A stretch of 64,000 bases of DNA from Haloglomus halophilum (GTDB lineage Archaea > Halobacteriota > Halobacteria > Halobacteriales > Haloarculaceae), in the NCBI RefSeq assembly GCF_024298885.1, contig NZ_CP101166.1, positions 2,727,149-2,791,148 on the forward strand, in the 5' to 3' direction. Below are positions 23,785-33,308 of the stretch, piece after piece. The translations under genes and the position numbers were made by a program. The stretch's first letter is position 1; every line of letters starts with the position of its first letter. The notes below the pieces were generated by a model that saw only the letters and a program-made list of their open reading frames with translations, did not search any database and was not told the origin of the DNA.

Positions 23785-24324
23785 ATGGAGAAGGTCGCCA
23801 TCGACGATGTCGAGACCCAGAACAGTCCGCTCGGCGTCCACAGCCTCCGGAAGCCGGTCTCCTCGGCGCTCGGGACCGAGCATTTCGCGATGAACTACTT
23901 CGAACTCCAGCCCGAGGAGTCGTTCTCCGGCGGGCTCCACACCCACCACGACCAGGAGGAGGTCTTCTACGTGATGGAGGGGAGCGTCGAGTTCGAGGTC
24001 CTGGCGTCGCAACGCGACGCCGAACGGTCGAGCGGGGAGCGGAGCGACCCGCGAGACATCTCGGAGCGCGAGACGGTGCTGGTCGAGGGGGGCGAACTCA
24101 TCCGGTTCGCGCCCGGTGAGTACCAGACCGGCTGGAACCACGGCGACGAGACGGTCTCGGGCTGGGCGCTCGGCGCCCCCGGCGCACAGCACGACTGGGA
24201 CGAACTCGAATCGGTCGTCGACTGCCGCGAGTGCGGCGAGGAGACACCGCACGCGACCACCATCAACGAGGAGGGCCGCTTCGCGTTCACCTGCAACGAG
24301 TGCGGGACCTCGTTCTCGATGTAG
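23785..24324 (+). CDS. Cupin-domain protein with C-terminal zinc ribbon
   Basis: A 179-residue cytoplasmic protein. The cupin barrel has motif 1 in GLHTHHDQEEVFYVMEGSVE (about residues 51-70), with the His, His and Glu metal ligands, and a weaker motif 2 around GELIRFAPGEYQTGWNHGDE (about 103-122). The tail (about 147-179) is a zinc ribbon with CRECG and CNECG knuckles. This cupin plus ribbon layout recurs in haloarchaea and may act as a metal-bound sensor or small-molecule enzyme; the reaction is not known. Its start follows a TATA box by about 25 nt. Divergent from the HTH_10 regulator (166 bp between starts), and followed by repeat locus B. Confidence 0.87.
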   Translation: MEKVAIDDVETQNSPLGVHSLRKPVSSALGTEHFAMNYFELQPEESFSGGLHTHHDQEEVFYVMEGSVEFEVLASQRDAERSSGERSDPRDISERETVLVEGGELIRFAPGEYQTGWNHGDETVSGWALGAPGAQHDWDELESVVDCRECGEETPHATTINEEGRFAFTCNECGTSFSM

Positions 24325-24358
24325 CGCGGGTGGGGTTGTTGCTGTGAGTGGACTTGCT

Positions 24359-24968
24359 TCGAGGCTCTCGCGTTCCCTCACGGTGACGGCAACCACGGCG
24401 ACGACCGACACCTAGACGAAGCCCTCGCGTTCTCGACCTTCCGTCAGAGCAAGCTCTGACGGCTTCTCGCTCGCTTCGCTCGCGAGAACTCCGGGACTCG
24501 CTGCGCTTCTCGGTCGCTCACTGCGTTCGCTCCCTGCGGTGCTTGCTTCGTCCGGGATGGGTCGAGAGCGCTCGCCCTTCGAGTCCGCCAGGGACATGGA
24601 TTGTGTCACGGGGGCGGCGGCCCTGCCCTTCCCCGGGTCGCGCGGCACTCGCGGGCAAGCCGCTCGGCACGTGCTCCCGGCCGGAGAGCGGTGGATCGGC
24701 CGGCCGGTTCCGGAATCAGGAAGCGCGCTCGCGCCACTGCCGTGGAGGCCGCGAGCGCGAGTGAGCGTGCCGGAACACGCGCGGTGCGAGCGCGGGGAGG
24801 TGTGGGGACACTAGCGCTCCGGTGGAACCACCACGCGCAGACGCTCGGCCCAACCAGCAACAGGACGGGACTGAAAGGGGCCGCCCGCTCGACCCAGCCC
24901 GGAGGAAGCAAGCACCGCAGCGCGAACGGAGCGAGCGCGAGGAGCGCAGCGACTCCCGGCCGGTCGAG
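24359..24968. repeat. Mirrored GC-rich interspersed repeat, locus B
   Basis: It lies between convergent cupin and gatE. Terminal modules occur twice at the left end (GCTCTCGCGTTCCC at 24364 and GCCCTCGCGTTCTC at 24421, 57 nt apart). Then follow the boxes shared with locus A: GACTCGCTGCGCTTCTCG, TGCGGTGCTTGCTTCGTCCG (about 24535-24554) and GAGAGCGCTCGCCCTTCGAG (24564-24583). The interior contains CTGCCCTTCCCCGGGT (about 24622-24638) and GCCGCTCGGCACG, in the opposite orientation to their copies in A and C. The core GTGGAACCACCACGCG at 24822-24837 is also reversed. The right arm survives as AAGCAAGCACCGCAGCGCG (24905-24923) and GAGGAGCGCAGCGA. Confidence 0.72.
24441..24462. repeat. Perfect hairpin inside locus B
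   Basis: CCGTCAGAGC, two bases, then GCTCTGACGG: 10-bp arms with no mismatch. A second hairpin, TTCTCGC...GCGAGAA, follows at 24464-24488. Both interrupt the left arm and are absent from locus A. Confidence 0.7.
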
Positions 24969-24969
24969 C

Positions 24970-25088
24970 GGGCGGGGGCTTTCAAGAGGTTATGGTGGCG
25001 GTCTCCATCGAAGCGAGAGCGGGCGGGGGCTTTCAACAGGTTGTGGTGGCGGTCTCCATCGAAGCGAGAGCGGGCGGGGGCTTTCAAC
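24970..25088 (+). repeat. 51-bp tandem repeat attached to locus B
   Basis: Two units of 51 bp (24970-25020 and 25021-25071) differ at only two positions (AAGAGG/TAT against AACAGG/TGT), and a third partial unit (25072-25088) follows. Each begins GGGCGGGGGCTTTCAA and ends GTCTCCATCGAAGCGAGAGC. Other loci do not have it, so it is a local expansion. Confidence 0.85.
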
Positions 25089-25149
25089 TCCGTCGTCGCC
25101 GTGGCTCTGTGAGAAGAGCGTCCGGGGAGTCCGGCAACGTCTCAATCAG

Positions 25150-25210
25150 AGATAAAAAGCCGAATAATTCAGAAATATTCTGTATAGGTATAAAATATCT
25201 GCAAAAAGGT
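25150..25210 (-). terminator. Putative T-rich transcription end for gatE
   Basis: Downstream of the gatE stop on the minus strand, two T-runs occur in an AT-rich tract: CCTTTTTGC at about 25201-25209 and GCTTTTTATC at about 25152-25161. T-runs are typical archaeal termination signals. Confidence 0.4.
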
Positions 25211-25251
25211 CATGATTCAGAGTTGTTCTCCAAAGTGGGTTCGGAAGTTCC

Positions 25252-27117
25252 CTACGCCCGTTTCTGGATCTCCTCGCGCAGCACGTCGCTCACGACCTCG
25301 CCGTCGGCCTTCCCGCGCAGCGCGCCCATCGCCTCGCCCATCAGGGCGGAGAAGGCGCCCATGCCCTGCTCCTCGATCTGTCCGGTGTTGCGCTCGACGA
25401 CCTCGACGACGGCCTCCCGAACCTCCTCCTCGTCCACGCCCGACAGCCCGGCCTCCTCGACCGCTGCCTCGGCCGAGAGGTTGGGCTGTTCGGCCAGCAC
25501 CGTCAGCACCTCGCCGATGCCCTCCTTGGCGAGGTCACCGGCCTCGACCAGCGCGAGCACGCCGAGCAGATGTTCGTCGGTCAGGTTCTCCACGGGGGCG
25601 TCACGCCGACGAATCTCCGTCACGGTCGACTCCAGCGTCGTCGCGGCCGTCGTCGGGTCGACGCCGCGGTCGACGGCCTCCTCGAAGGCGGGCATCCGGC
25701 GGCCGTAGGCCACCTGCTCGGCCAGCCCCGCACCGAGCCCGTACTCCTCCTGGTACCGCTCGACCTTCTCCGTGAGCAGTTCGGGCGGCTCCACCTCGCT
25801 CGGGTCGGGCTCGACGGGCGGCACGTCCGTCTCCGGGTACATCCGGGCGGCGCCCGGCAGGGGTCGGAGGTAGCGCGAGGTGCCGCCCTCGTTGGCGTCG
25901 CGGGTCTCCTCCGGGACGCCCTCCAGCGCGGTCTCGGCGCGGTCGGCGACGGCCTCGATGGACTGCTCGGCCACGTCGCGGTCGGCCGCGACGATGGCGA
26001 CCGCGTCCTCGTCGCCGGCGCCCACGGCGTCGCGCAGGTCGGCGACCTCCGCCTCGGTGACGCCGTACGCCGGCAGCTCGTCGGTGTGGAAGATGCCACC
26101 GGCCCCGTGGCGCTTCGCGTGGTCGGAGAGCTCGGTCCCGAGCCGGCGGTCGGGTTGTATCTCCGCGCCGACGATGCCGTCGAATCCGTAGAGGGGGACG
26201 GCCAGCACGGCCGACGCCCCCGCGATGACCCCCGAGTCAGTGTCCGCGAACACGTCGGTCACGTCCTGCGTGTCGCCGACGCTGGCATCGCGCTCCTGTA
26301 GTTCGTCGCGGAGTTCGAGCAGCCGGACCTGCCGGTGGGCTTCGAGGCGAACGATGTCGTCGATGTCGTCGAGCGACTGGACGCCCTTCAGCTCGATACG
26401 GGCGCCCTCGGCGATGGAGACGTTCACGTCCTGCCGGATGGTCCCCAGCCCGCGCTTGACCTTGCCCGTCGAGCGCAGGAGCATCCCGATGCGCTCGGCG
26501 GCCTCGCGGGCCTGCTCCGGCGAGCGGATGTCGGGCCCGGTCCCGATCTCGACGAGCGGGATGCCCAGCCGGTCGAGGCCGAAGCGGACGCCCGTGTCCG
26601 TCTCCTCGACGCGCTGTGCGGACTCCTCCTCCAGCAGCATGTCGGTGATACCGACGGGACCCTCGCTCGTCGATATCTCGCCGTCGGTCGCGACCAGCGA
26701 GGAGCGCTGGAAGCCCGTCGTGTTCGAGCCGTCGACGACGATCTTCCGCATCACCTGCACCGCGTCGACGACATCCATGTCCAGCAGTGCGGCGATCTCG
26801 AGGGTGACCTCCAGGGCCTCCTCGTCCAGCCGGGCGGGTGGCTCGTCGTCCTCCTCGACGAGGCAGGTCGAATCGAACGCGAGGTACTCGAACTCGCGGT
26901 CGACCCGCGATTCCTCGAGTGCGGCGTCGTCGATCTCCCCCAGCTCCGAGCGCGTCGGGTGGAGGTAGCGGGTGAACCGGCGGGTGGACTCCTCGGGCTC
27001 GCGCCGCGCCGTCGGGCACGAGCAGAACAGCTTCGTCGCGGTGTCGAGTTGCTGGTGGATCTCCAGCCCCGCGACGAGCCCGAGATCGGCGTAGTCGTAG
27101 TCGCGGTCGTGGTCCAT
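25252..27117 (-). CDS. gatE: Glutamyl-tRNA(Gln) amidotransferase subunit E
   Basis: A 621-residue archaeal-specific subunit that, with GatD, converts Glu-tRNA(Gln) to Gln-tRNA(Gln). It begins with DYADLGLVAGLEIHQQLDT (about residues 7-25), the GatB/GatE cradle signature. SDVN-like RQDVNVSIAEG, ARIELKGVQ and DRLGIPLVEIGTGPDI are conserved active-site and zinc-region segments. An AspRS-like insert follows the cradle (about 290-400, HAKRHGAGGIFHTDELPAYG), which separates GatE from bacterial GatB. The C-terminal helical and YqeY-like tail (about 470-621, ending with EEIQKRA) binds tRNA. ATG 27117 is preferred, with a TTTTTGG TATA-like box about 27 nt upstream; an in-frame ATG 27 nt earlier lacks this. 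gatD is not in the window. Confidence 0.96.
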   Translation of the reverse strand: MDHDRDYDYADLGLVAGLEIHQQLDTATKLFCSCPTARREPEESTRRFTRYLHPTRSELGEIDDAALEESRVDREFEYLAFDSTCLVEEDDEPPARLDEEALEVTLEIAALLDMDVVDAVQVMRKIVVDGSNTTGFQRSSLVATDGEISTSEGPVGITDMLLEEESAQRVEETDTGVRFGLDRLGIPLVEIGTGPDIRSPEQAREAAERIGMLLRSTGKVKRGLGTIRQDVNVSIAEGARIELKGVQSLDDIDDIVRLEAHRQVRLLELRDELQERDASVGDTQDVTDVFADTDSGVIAGASAVLAVPLYGFDGIVGAEIQPDRRLGTELSDHAKRHGAGGIFHTDELPAYGVTEAEVADLRDAVGAGDEDAVAIVAADRDVAEQSIEAVADRAETALEGVPEETRDANEGGTSRYLRPLPGAARMYPETDVPPVEPDPSEVEPPELLTEKVERYQEEYGLGAGLAEQVAYGRRMPAFEEAVDRGVDPTTAATTLESTVTEIRRRDAPVENLTDEHLLGVLALVEAGDLAKEGIGEVLTVLAEQPNLSAEAAVEEAGLSGVDEEEVREAVVEVVERNTGQIEEQGMGAFSALMGEAMGALRGKADGEVVSDVLREEIQKRA

Positions 27118-27305
27118 GGCGCGGAGTGTGTCGGGCGGGACCAAAAACGGCCCGATGGCGGGGGGCCAGCCGGCGTCCCCGCGCCCGGAGCGAGAGACGA
27201 CGACGGTTCTCCCGACGACCCTTCGTTCCGAGGGGTACCTTCCCCGGGCAGAACCGGTGAACGACCGTTCAACCGGCGCTTTGGCGGTTGTCGTACCCGG
27301 AAGGT

Positions 27306-27321
27306 TGATACGGTTGTATCA
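27306..27321. promoter_or_regulatory. Inverted repeat in the promoter of the beta-helix surface gene
   Basis: TGATAC, spacer GGTT, then GTATCA form a perfect 6-bp inverted repeat that ends 14 nt before the ATG at 27336 and overlaps where the TATA box should be (GGAAGGTTGATAC). It could be a repressor site. Confidence 0.4.
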
Positions 27322-27335
27322 GACTCATTTGCACA

Positions 27336-30300
27336 ATGAGAACCCGGTCCACGCTGCGCGGGGGGAGGCGGACCCGGGTCGCCCTCCTCGCGCTGGCACT
27401 GAGCGGCTGTCTGCTGGTCGCGGCGTTCGCACCGGTAGCTGCACTGAGTGGCACCGTCACGAGCGTCGCCAACGACGGCGGGAACACCGGCTCCGGTGGG
27501 AACACCGGCACCGACAGCGGCGGTCCGACCACCGTCTCGGAGTGTCGGACCATCGACACTGCGGGTGACTACCGGCTCGACGCCGACCTCGCGGCCGACA
27601 GCGGGACCTGTATCGAGATCACCGCCAGCGACGTGAGCCTCGACGGTGCCGGCTACGAGGTGACGAGCGACGCGGACGGGACGGGGGTCGAGATCCGTGC
27701 GGGCTCGGACGGGACCAGCAACGTCACGGTCCGTGACCTGGCCGCGAACGGAACCCGGGACGGTGTCCTCGTGACCGGCTCGCAGGACACGTCCGACGTG
27801 GTCGGGATCGAACTCGTCGATATCACCAGCCACAACAACTCGCGGGCCGGCATCCGGACGGTGTTCGCGAACGTCACCGTCCGGAAGAGCACGCTGACCG
27901 AGAACGAGGTCGGGCTGGAGGTGCTCGGCGGGGCCGCTGTCGTCGAAGCGACCGACGCCGAACTGAACGACGTGACGGGGCTGAAGGCCTCGTTCGACCC
28001 GATGGCCCTCACCGTGACCGGCGGCGCGTTCACGGAGAACGGCGCGCGTGGCGTCCTCGTCCGTGAGGTTCCGAATGCAACCCTCACGGGCGTGAACGCC
28101 TCGAACAACCGCTTCGACGGCATCCTCATCGCGTCGACCGCGCCGAACGCCACCCTCCGCGATATCAACGCCTCGGCGAACGCCCGGCATGGGCTCGTCG
28201 TGCGCGCGCCCGGCGTTCGCGTGCTGGGCGCGACCGCCAGCGGGAACGGCGAGGACGGCTTCCGGTTCCCGGCGGTCGAGGGGTCGCGCGACGCCCGCCG
28301 GCTGCTGGCCGGCGAGACGACGCTCGAAGCACGGAACAACGTGGATGCCGGTGCGCGACTCTCGGGGTCGAACACCTCCGTCTCCGGGCTCGTCGCCACC
28401 GGGAACGCGGCCGGGGTCAACCTGACCGACGCGACCGGCGTGACGGTCAACGAGACGGACGCGTCCCGGAACGACCGGGGCGTCGTCTTCGCGAACACGT
28501 CCGGGAGCGTGTTCGACGAGGGGACCGTCGCGAACAACTCCGGGGTGGGGCTCCTTGTCATCGGCTCGGACGACAACACCATGGAGGACCTCACCGCGCT
28601 CGACAACGCGGTGACCTACCGCGCGGTGGGCAACGGCCGGACCAGCGTCGACCGCCTCACGCTCGCCCGCGGGACGATATCGTTCACCGCCAGCGATGTC
28701 GAGTTCGAGACGGTCGCGCGCCCCGAACCCGCCCGCCCCGGGAACCGGACCTTCGGTCCGTACCTCAACGCCACGACGACCGAGAGTACGTCGCTCTCCA
28801 CCGACCTGACCGGGAACCTGGGCGGGGGGAGCGGCTTCCTCGACCTGACCGTCGGCTACGCGTCCACCGACCTCGAGAACCCGCCGCTGGAGGAGCCGAC
28901 GGTTCGCCTCCACGCCCACGACGGGAGCTGGTCGGCCATCGGTGGCTCGCTGGACCGGGACGCCGACGAGGTCTCGCTCAACATCTCCGCGCCGAGCGGC
29001 GTGTACGCGCCGGCGGCGGACCTGGAGAACGCCATCACGGCCTGCCGCGGCGGGTCGCCCCTCACCGAGGACGGGGCGACCTACCGGGTCGATACGGACC
29101 TCCAGGGCACCGGGTCGCGATGTCTCGCGGTCAGCGCGAACAACGTCACCGTCGTCGGCTTCGGCCATGGCGGCGAGCAGCCCCGCACGATCACCGGACA
29201 GGACAGCGCCGACATCTCCGGTATCGACGTCCGGCCCGCCGACGACCGGACCGGCGTCACCGTCCGGAACCTCACCGTCCGGGACTTCGGCGTCGGTATC
29301 AAACTCCGCGGCGCAAACGCCACGCTCCGGCGCGTCACGGCGTTCAGCAACGCTGATGAGGGGATCCTCGTCGACGGCGCCACGAACGCGACGCTGTTCA
29401 ACACCTCCGCCGTCGAGAACGGGGGGACGACGGGCGACGGCATCCTGCTGCGGGACGCCACCGACACGAACCTGACGAAGGTCCTCGTCCAGGACAACGG
29501 CGCGTGGGGCCTCCGGGAGACCAGCGGCACGACGGGGACGACCGCGGAGGACCTGAACGTCTTCGCCGACCCCAACGACGACGGCGAGGGGCGGAACGTG
29601 GTTCTCGGCTTCGAGGCGGCCCGGGATATCGCGCTCGGCTCGGTCGCCGAACCGGCACCGCCGGGCGAGAACCTCACCGACCTGGGCGACTTCGTCGATA
29701 TCGAGGGGCAGCAGGACGGTGCGTACGTCGAACTCGACCTGCGCTACAACGACACCGGCGTCGACGAGGGGAACCTCTCGCTGTACGACTACGACGAGCG
29801 GGTCGGCGAGTACGGCCCGGTCGAGGGGGCTTCCGTCCACCCGGACGCCGACGTGGTCTCCGCCAACCTCACCTCGTTCAGCACGTTCGCCCCGCTGGTG
29901 AACACGTCGACGAGTAGTGGGGGGAGTGACGGTGACACCGGTGACGGCGACACTGGCGACGGTGATACTGGCGACGGTGATACTGGCGACGGTGACACGG
30001 GAGATGGCGACACCGGCGACGGTGATACCGGTGACGGTGACACCGGCGACGGTGACACGGGAGATGGCGACACCGGTGGCGGGGACGAAGAGTCACCGCC
30101 CGACATCGGCTCGGGAACGGGCGACGGCAGCGGTGACGGTTCGGACGGAGGTAGCAGTGGTGGCGGTGGTGGCGGCGGTTCCGCGTCGACCCAGGACAAC
30201 CCGTCGTTCGCGACGGTCGCCGCGAGCGTCAACCGGACGAGCGTGCAGGTCGGCGGGACGGTCCGCATCAACGCGACCGTCCGGAACAGCGGCGACGGCG

Positions 30301-30797
30301 GCGGGCGCTACGAGGCCGACCTCTACCGGAACGACCGCTTCGTCCAGAGCCGTTTCGTCGAACTGTCTCCGGGCGAGGAGGCCGAGATATCCTTCGAGCG
30401 CCAGCCGAGCGAGGTCGGGACCTACACGTTCCGCGTCGAGAACGTCACGGCGGGGACTGTCAACGTGACCGGGACGGCGCCCGGCAACGCGTCGACGACA
30501 CCCACGGCCACCCCGACACCGGCGCCCGACGACTCCGACACCGACGACGGGACCGGCGGCGCGGACGGGGACGGAACCGCCACTGGAGACGGGAGTACCG
30601 ACGGCTCCGATAGCGACGACTCCGGTTCCGACGGCTCCGCCGACCCGGGAACCAGCGAGAACGTCGGCGCACCGGGCTCCCCCGGCGACTCCGACGGTGG
30701 CTTCGGCGGTCTCGGGCCGCTCGGGATGGTCGTCGGCGGTATCGGCGCACTGGCGGTCGGCGCGGGCACCATCTACCTCGTCGTGCTGAAACCCTGA
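27336..30797 (+). CDS. Giant surface protein with right-handed beta-helix, DGDTG repeats and CARDB-like domain
   Basis: A 1153-residue predicted cell-surface protein. A long signal peptide spans residues 1-37 (twin-Arg-like [14 protein letters not shown] then hydrophobic). Residues about 65-470 and 590-760 are pectate-lyase/NosD-like parallel beta-helix repeats: many strands with spaced N-x-T/S and G, such as [20 protein letters not shown]. Residues 865-914 are ten copies of DGDTG. Residues about 960-1050 form a CARDB-type immunoglobulin-like domain ([20 protein letters not shown] onward). A Thr/Pro/Asp/Ser-rich stalk follows, and the final helix [20 protein letters not shown] anchors the C-terminus; no PGF motif is seen, so it is probably a plain membrane anchor. 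Dozens of N-glycosylation sequons suggest glycosylation. Binding or matrix role is inference. Confidence 0.88.
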   Translation: MRTRSTLRGGRRTRVALLALALSGCLLVAAFAPVAALSGTVTSVANDGGNTGSGGNTGTDSGGPTTVSECRTIDTAGDYRLDADLAADSGTCIEITASDVSLDGAGYEVTSDADGTGVEIRAGSDGTSNVTVRDLAANGTRDGVLVTGSQDTSDVVGIELVDITSHNNSRAGIRTVFANVTVRKSTLTENEVGLEVLGGAAVVEATDAELNDVTGLKASFDPMALTVTGGAFTENGARGVLVREVPNATLTGVNASNNRFDGILIASTAPNATLRDINASANARHGLVVRAPGVRVLGATASGNGEDGFRFPAVEGSRDARRLLAGETTLEARNNVDAGARLSGSNTSVSGLVATGNAAGVNLTDATGVTVNETDASRNDRGVVFANTSGSVFDEGTVANNSGVGLLVIGSDDNTMEDLTALDNAVTYRAVGNGRTSVDRLTLARGTISFTASDVEFETVARPEPARPGNRTFGPYLNATTTESTSLSTDLTGNLGGGSGFLDLTVGYASTDLENPPLEEPTVRLHAHDGSWSAIGGSLDRDADEVSLNISAPSGVYAPAADLENAITACRGGSPLTEDGATYRVDTDLQGTGSRCLAVSANNVTVVGFGHGGEQPRTITGQDSADISGIDVRPADDRTGVTVRNLTVRDFGVGIKLRGANATLRRVTAFSNADEGILVDGATNATLFNTSAVENGGTTGDGILLRDATDTNLTKVLVQDNGAWGLRETSGTTGTTAEDLNVFADPNDDGEGRNVVLGFEAARDIALGSVAEPAPPGENLTDLGDFVDIEGQQDGAYVELDLRYNDTGVDEGNLSLYDYDERVGEYGPVEGASVHPDADVVSANLTSFSTFAPLVNTSTSSGGSDGDTGDGDTGDGDTGDGDTGDGDTGDGDTGDGDTGDGDTGDGDTGDGDTGGGDEESPPDIGSGTGDGSGDGSDGGSSGGGGGGGSASTQDNPSFATVAASVNRTSVQVGGTVRINATVRNSGDGGGRYEADLYRNDRFVQSRFVELSPGEEAEISFERQPSEVGTYTFRVENVTAGTVNVTGTAPGNASTTPTATPTPAPDDSDTDDGTGGADGDGTATGDGSTDGSDSDDSGSDGSADPGTSENVGAPGSPGDSDGGFGGLGPLGMVVGGIGALAVGAGTIYLVVLKP
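29928..30077 (+). repeat. Ten 15-bp tandem repeats encoding DGDTG
   Basis: Ten in-frame units of the type GACGGTGACACCGGT give a 50-residue acidic Gly/Asp/Thr stalk. A 60-bp higher-order copy is visible: units 5-6 (29988-30017) and units 9-10 (30048-30077) share the variant GGTGACACGGGAGATGGCGA, so the array grew partly by four-unit duplication. Copy number probably varies between strains. Confidence 0.9.
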
Positions 30798-30985
30798 TGC
30801 CGGACCGACACCGCTGGCCGGGTCGGTCGTCCGGTTCTGGGCCTCTCGCCGCGCGATTCCTGTCGTCCCGGTTCGCAGTTCGCGTGTGATTGAGCGTCCG
30901 GGCGGGGCCGCCGACGGCTGGGTCGGGTGGCCCGCGTGGGCGAGCGACGACTGACCGCCGGCCGCGGCGCTGTGGCCGCCGGTGC

Positions 30986-32401
30986 TCAGTCGTCGCCGAG
31001 GATGCCGCGCTCGGTCATCTTCATGGGGTCGAGCACCTCGTCGGCCTCCTCCTCCGTGAGGTAGCCCTCCTCCAGGACGACCTCGCGGACGGTCTTGTCC
31101 TCGGCGAGGGCGCGCTTGGCGACCTTGCTGGCCTTGTCGTAGCCGATGGCCGGGTTGAGGGCGGTCGCGAGCGCCATCGACTGCTCGACGCGTTCGGCGC
31201 AGTACTCCTCGTCGGCCTCGAGCTTGTGGACGAACTTCTCGCCGAACACCTCGGCGGTGTTCGAGAGGAGCTTCGCGGACTGGAGGAAGTTGTGTGCACA
31301 GACCGGCTTGTACAGGTTGAGGTCGATCTGGCCCTCCGCGGCGCCCGCGGCGACGGCGGCGTCGTTGCCGACGACCTGCTTGTGGACCTGGTTGACCGAT
31401 TCGGCGACGACCGGGTTGATCTTTCCGGGCATGATGGAGCTGCCGGGCTGGTTCTCCGGCTGGTCGACCTCGTTGAGCCCGTTGCGCGGCCCCGACGCCA
31501 GGAGGCGGAGGTCGTTGGCGATCTTGTTGAGGCTCCCTGCAATCGTGCGGAGCTGGCCGTGCGCCTCGCCCATCGCGTCGTGGGCGGCCTGGGCCTCGAA
31601 GTGGTTGTCGGCCTCGCGGAACTCGAGGCCGGTCTCCTCGCTGATGTACTCGGCGGCGCGGGTGGGGAACTCGGGGTGGGTGTTCAGGCCCGTCCCGACC
31701 GCGGTGCCGCCCAGCGCGAGTTCGCCGAGGTGGTCACGCGTGCTGTCGGCGCGGCTGATACCCTTCTCGACCTGTGCCCGGTAGCCGCCGAACTCCTGCC
31801 CCAGCGTCACCGGCGTCGCGTCCTGCAGGTGCGTGCGGCCCGTCTTGACGATGTCGCTGAACTCCTCCTCCTTCGCGGCGAGCTCCTCGCGCAGCGTCTC
31901 CAGCGCCGGGATGAGGTCGCGCTCGACCGCCTCCAGCGAGGCCACGTGCATCGCCGTCGGGATGACGTCGTTGCTGGACTGGCCGTAGTTGACGTGGTCG
32001 TTGGGGTGGACCTCGCGGGAGCCGATCTCGCCGCCGATGAGCTCCGTGGCGCGGTTGGCGATGACCTCGTTGGCGTTCATGTTCGAGGAGGTCCCGCTCC
32101 CCGTCTGGAACACGTCGACCGGGAAGTGCTCGTCGTGCTCGCCGGCGATGACCTCGTCGGCGGCTCGCACGATGGCCTCGCCCTTCTCCTCGGGGATCAA
32201 CTCGAGGTCGAGGTTCGCCCGCGCGGCGGACTTCTTGACGATGCCGAGCGCGCGGATGAACCGCCGCCCGAACGTCACGTCCGAGATGGGGAAGTTCTGG
32301 AGCGCGCGCTGGGTCTGTGCGCCCCAGTAGGCCTCCGCGGGCACCTGCATCTCGCCGAGACTGTCGCGTTCGGTCCGGTAGTCGCCGTTGTCCTCGCTCA
32401 T
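30986..32401 (-). CDS. fumC: Fumarate hydratase, class II
   Basis: A 471-residue enzyme of the aspartase/fumarase superfamily that interconverts fumarate and L-malate in the citric acid cycle. The class II signature GSSIMPGKINPV (about residues 325-336) holds the catalytic Ser of the mobile loop. N-terminal GEMQVPAEAYWGAQTQRA (about 16-33), TGSGTSSNMNANEVIANRA and TGRTHLQDATPVTLGQEFGG (with the conserved TxLQ/His region) are FumC motifs. SSNDVIPTAMHV is another. The length is right for the tetrameric family. ATG at 32401 lies about 28 nt after a GGATTTAGCC TATA-like element on the minus strand. Aspartase is the only near alternative, but the fumarase reading is clearly favoured. Confidence 0.95.
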   Translation of the reverse strand: MSEDNGDYRTERDSLGEMQVPAEAYWGAQTQRALQNFPISDVTFGRRFIRALGIVKKSAARANLDLELIPEEKGEAIVRAADEVIAGEHDEHFPVDVFQTGSGTSSNMNANEVIANRATELIGGEIGSREVHPNDHVNYGQSSNDVIPTAMHVASLEAVERDLIPALETLREELAAKEEEFSDIVKTGRTHLQDATPVTLGQEFGGYRAQVEKGISRADSTRDHLGELALGGTAVGTGLNTHPEFPTRAAEYISEETGLEFREADNHFEAQAAHDAMGEAHGQLRTIAGSLNKIANDLRLLASGPRNGLNEVDQPENQPGSSIMPGKINPVVAESVNQVHKQVVGNDAAVAAGAAEGQIDLNLYKPVCAHNFLQSAKLLSNTAEVFGEKFVHKLEADEEYCAERVEQSMALATALNPAIGYDKASKVAKRALAEDKTVREVVLEEGYLTEEEADEVLDPMKMTERGILGDD

Positions 32402-32516
32402 ACCTCGGCGGTCACGGGGCGGGGGCTAAATCCCGTCGAAGCCGGCCACGCTGGCCGTCGCCTCCCCCTCGTTCCAGTCCGCCACAGCAAAGCCCACGGC
32501 CCGTCAACACCGTTCC

Positions 32517-32825
32517 ATGTACGTCTCCAACGCGGTCACGCCGATGGTCGAGGACCCGCCCGACGAGCCCGTGGCGCTCGTCCTGCGAACCGACGACGAC
32601 ACCGACACCGGGACCGTCGTCGCCGCCGTCGAGGCTATCGGGGGCGCGCACGAGCGTGACCTCGGTTTCGGCGACGTACTCGTCACCGTCCCCGGCGATG
32701 CCGTCGGCGCCGTGCTCGATATCGATGGCCTGTCGGCGGTCGAGACCGGCGCGCTCGCCGAGATGACTGACGCCGACGGGGCCGGCGAGGACGTGGAGAT
32801 GGGGGACGGCGACGGTTCTGACTGA
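32517..32825 (+). CDS. Hypothetical acidic protein, 102 residues
   Basis: A 102-residue acidic protein that I do not recognise. Residues about 1-80 alternate strands and helices (VALVLRTDDDTDTGTVVAAV, VLVTVPGDAVGAVLDIDGLS) in a beta-alpha-beta pattern like small ferredoxin-fold domains that bind ligands; the last 22 residues are an Asp/Glu/Gly tail. It lies between divergent fumC and convergent BolA. Codon use and acidity match neighbouring real genes, and the frame is closed by an ATG with no overlap with other coding frames. Likely a conserved haloarchaeal hypothetical, but family and role are unproven. Confidence 0.6.
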   Translation: MYVSNAVTPMVEDPPDEPVALVLRTDDDTDTGTVVAAVEAIGGAHERDLGFGDVLVTVPGDAVGAVLDIDGLSAVETGALAEMTDADGAGEDVEMGDGDGSD

Positions 32826-32894
32826 AGGTCGTGACTATATCACGAGAACTGGAACTCCCACGATAATGTGGGGTACACGCTACCTGTATATCGA

Positions 32895-33158
32895 TCAATC
32901 GAACGTCTCCGGGGCGTCCTCGAACTCCTCGGGTGTGTACGTCTTGAGCTCCAGAGCGTGGATATCGGTCGTCATGTGTCCCTCGAGCGCGTCGTAGATC
33001 ATCTGGTGCTGGTTCACGAGCATCTCGTCCTCGAACGCCGGTGAGACGACCAGCGCGGCGAGGTGGTCGTCGTCGTGTTCGCCGCGGGCCCGGCGCACCC
33101 GTACGCGGGCGTCGGGGAGTGCCTCCCGGATGAGGTCCTCCACGTCGGCAGGGTTCAT
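32895..33158 (-). CDS. BolA-family protein
   Basis: An 87-residue protein with the BolA fold. MNPADVEDLIREALPDARVR gives the N-terminal helix and first strand. DDDHLAALVVSPAFEDEM is the strand-loop region carrying the conserved (S/P)xxF, followed by LVNQHQMIYDALEGHMTTD, which matches BolA's R/NQHQxVY...L segment with its conserved His, and IHALELKTYTPEEF. BolA proteins pair with monothiol glutaredoxins to handle Fe-S clusters in bacteria and eukaryotes; the archaeal role is less clear. ATG 33158 is used, with GGATTTATCC about 27 nt upstream as promoter. Convergent with the hypothetical gene at 32.5 kb. Confidence 0.87.
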   Translation of the reverse strand: MNPADVEDLIREALPDARVRVRRARGEHDDDHLAALVVSPAFEDEMLVNQHQMIYDALEGHMTTDIHALELKTYTPEEFEDAPETFD

Positions 33159-33247
33159 GTCCGGTCGTGGGACCGGTGCGGGGATAAATCCCGTCGAGAC
33201 ACGCACGACCCGTGGCCCCGGCGGCGCAGTCCCGCGCGGGCCGTCAC

Positions 33248-33254
33248 TATATAA
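33248..33254 (+). promoter_or_regulatory. TATA box of the secreted phosphoesterase gene
   Basis: TATATAA inside CACTATATAACT lies 55 nt before the ATG at 33309, so a 5' leader of roughly 25-30 nt is implied, unlike most genes here. Confidence 0.55.
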
Positions 33255-33308
33255 CTCTCCCTACATCAACGGCATCGTACCCATTGTGCGGTAGTCGAAC
33301 GGTTCCGT

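Noticed and set aside
24970..25088. 51-bp tandem repeat as a CRISPR array
   Set aside because: Units are directly adjacent without spacers, and there is no cas gene nearby; it is a simple tandem repeat.
26751..29840. Open frame of about 1030 codons on the minus strand opposite the surface protein
   Set aside because: Antisense to the beta-helix gene, starts inside gatE's region and shows only low-complexity Arg/Val/Asp sequence.
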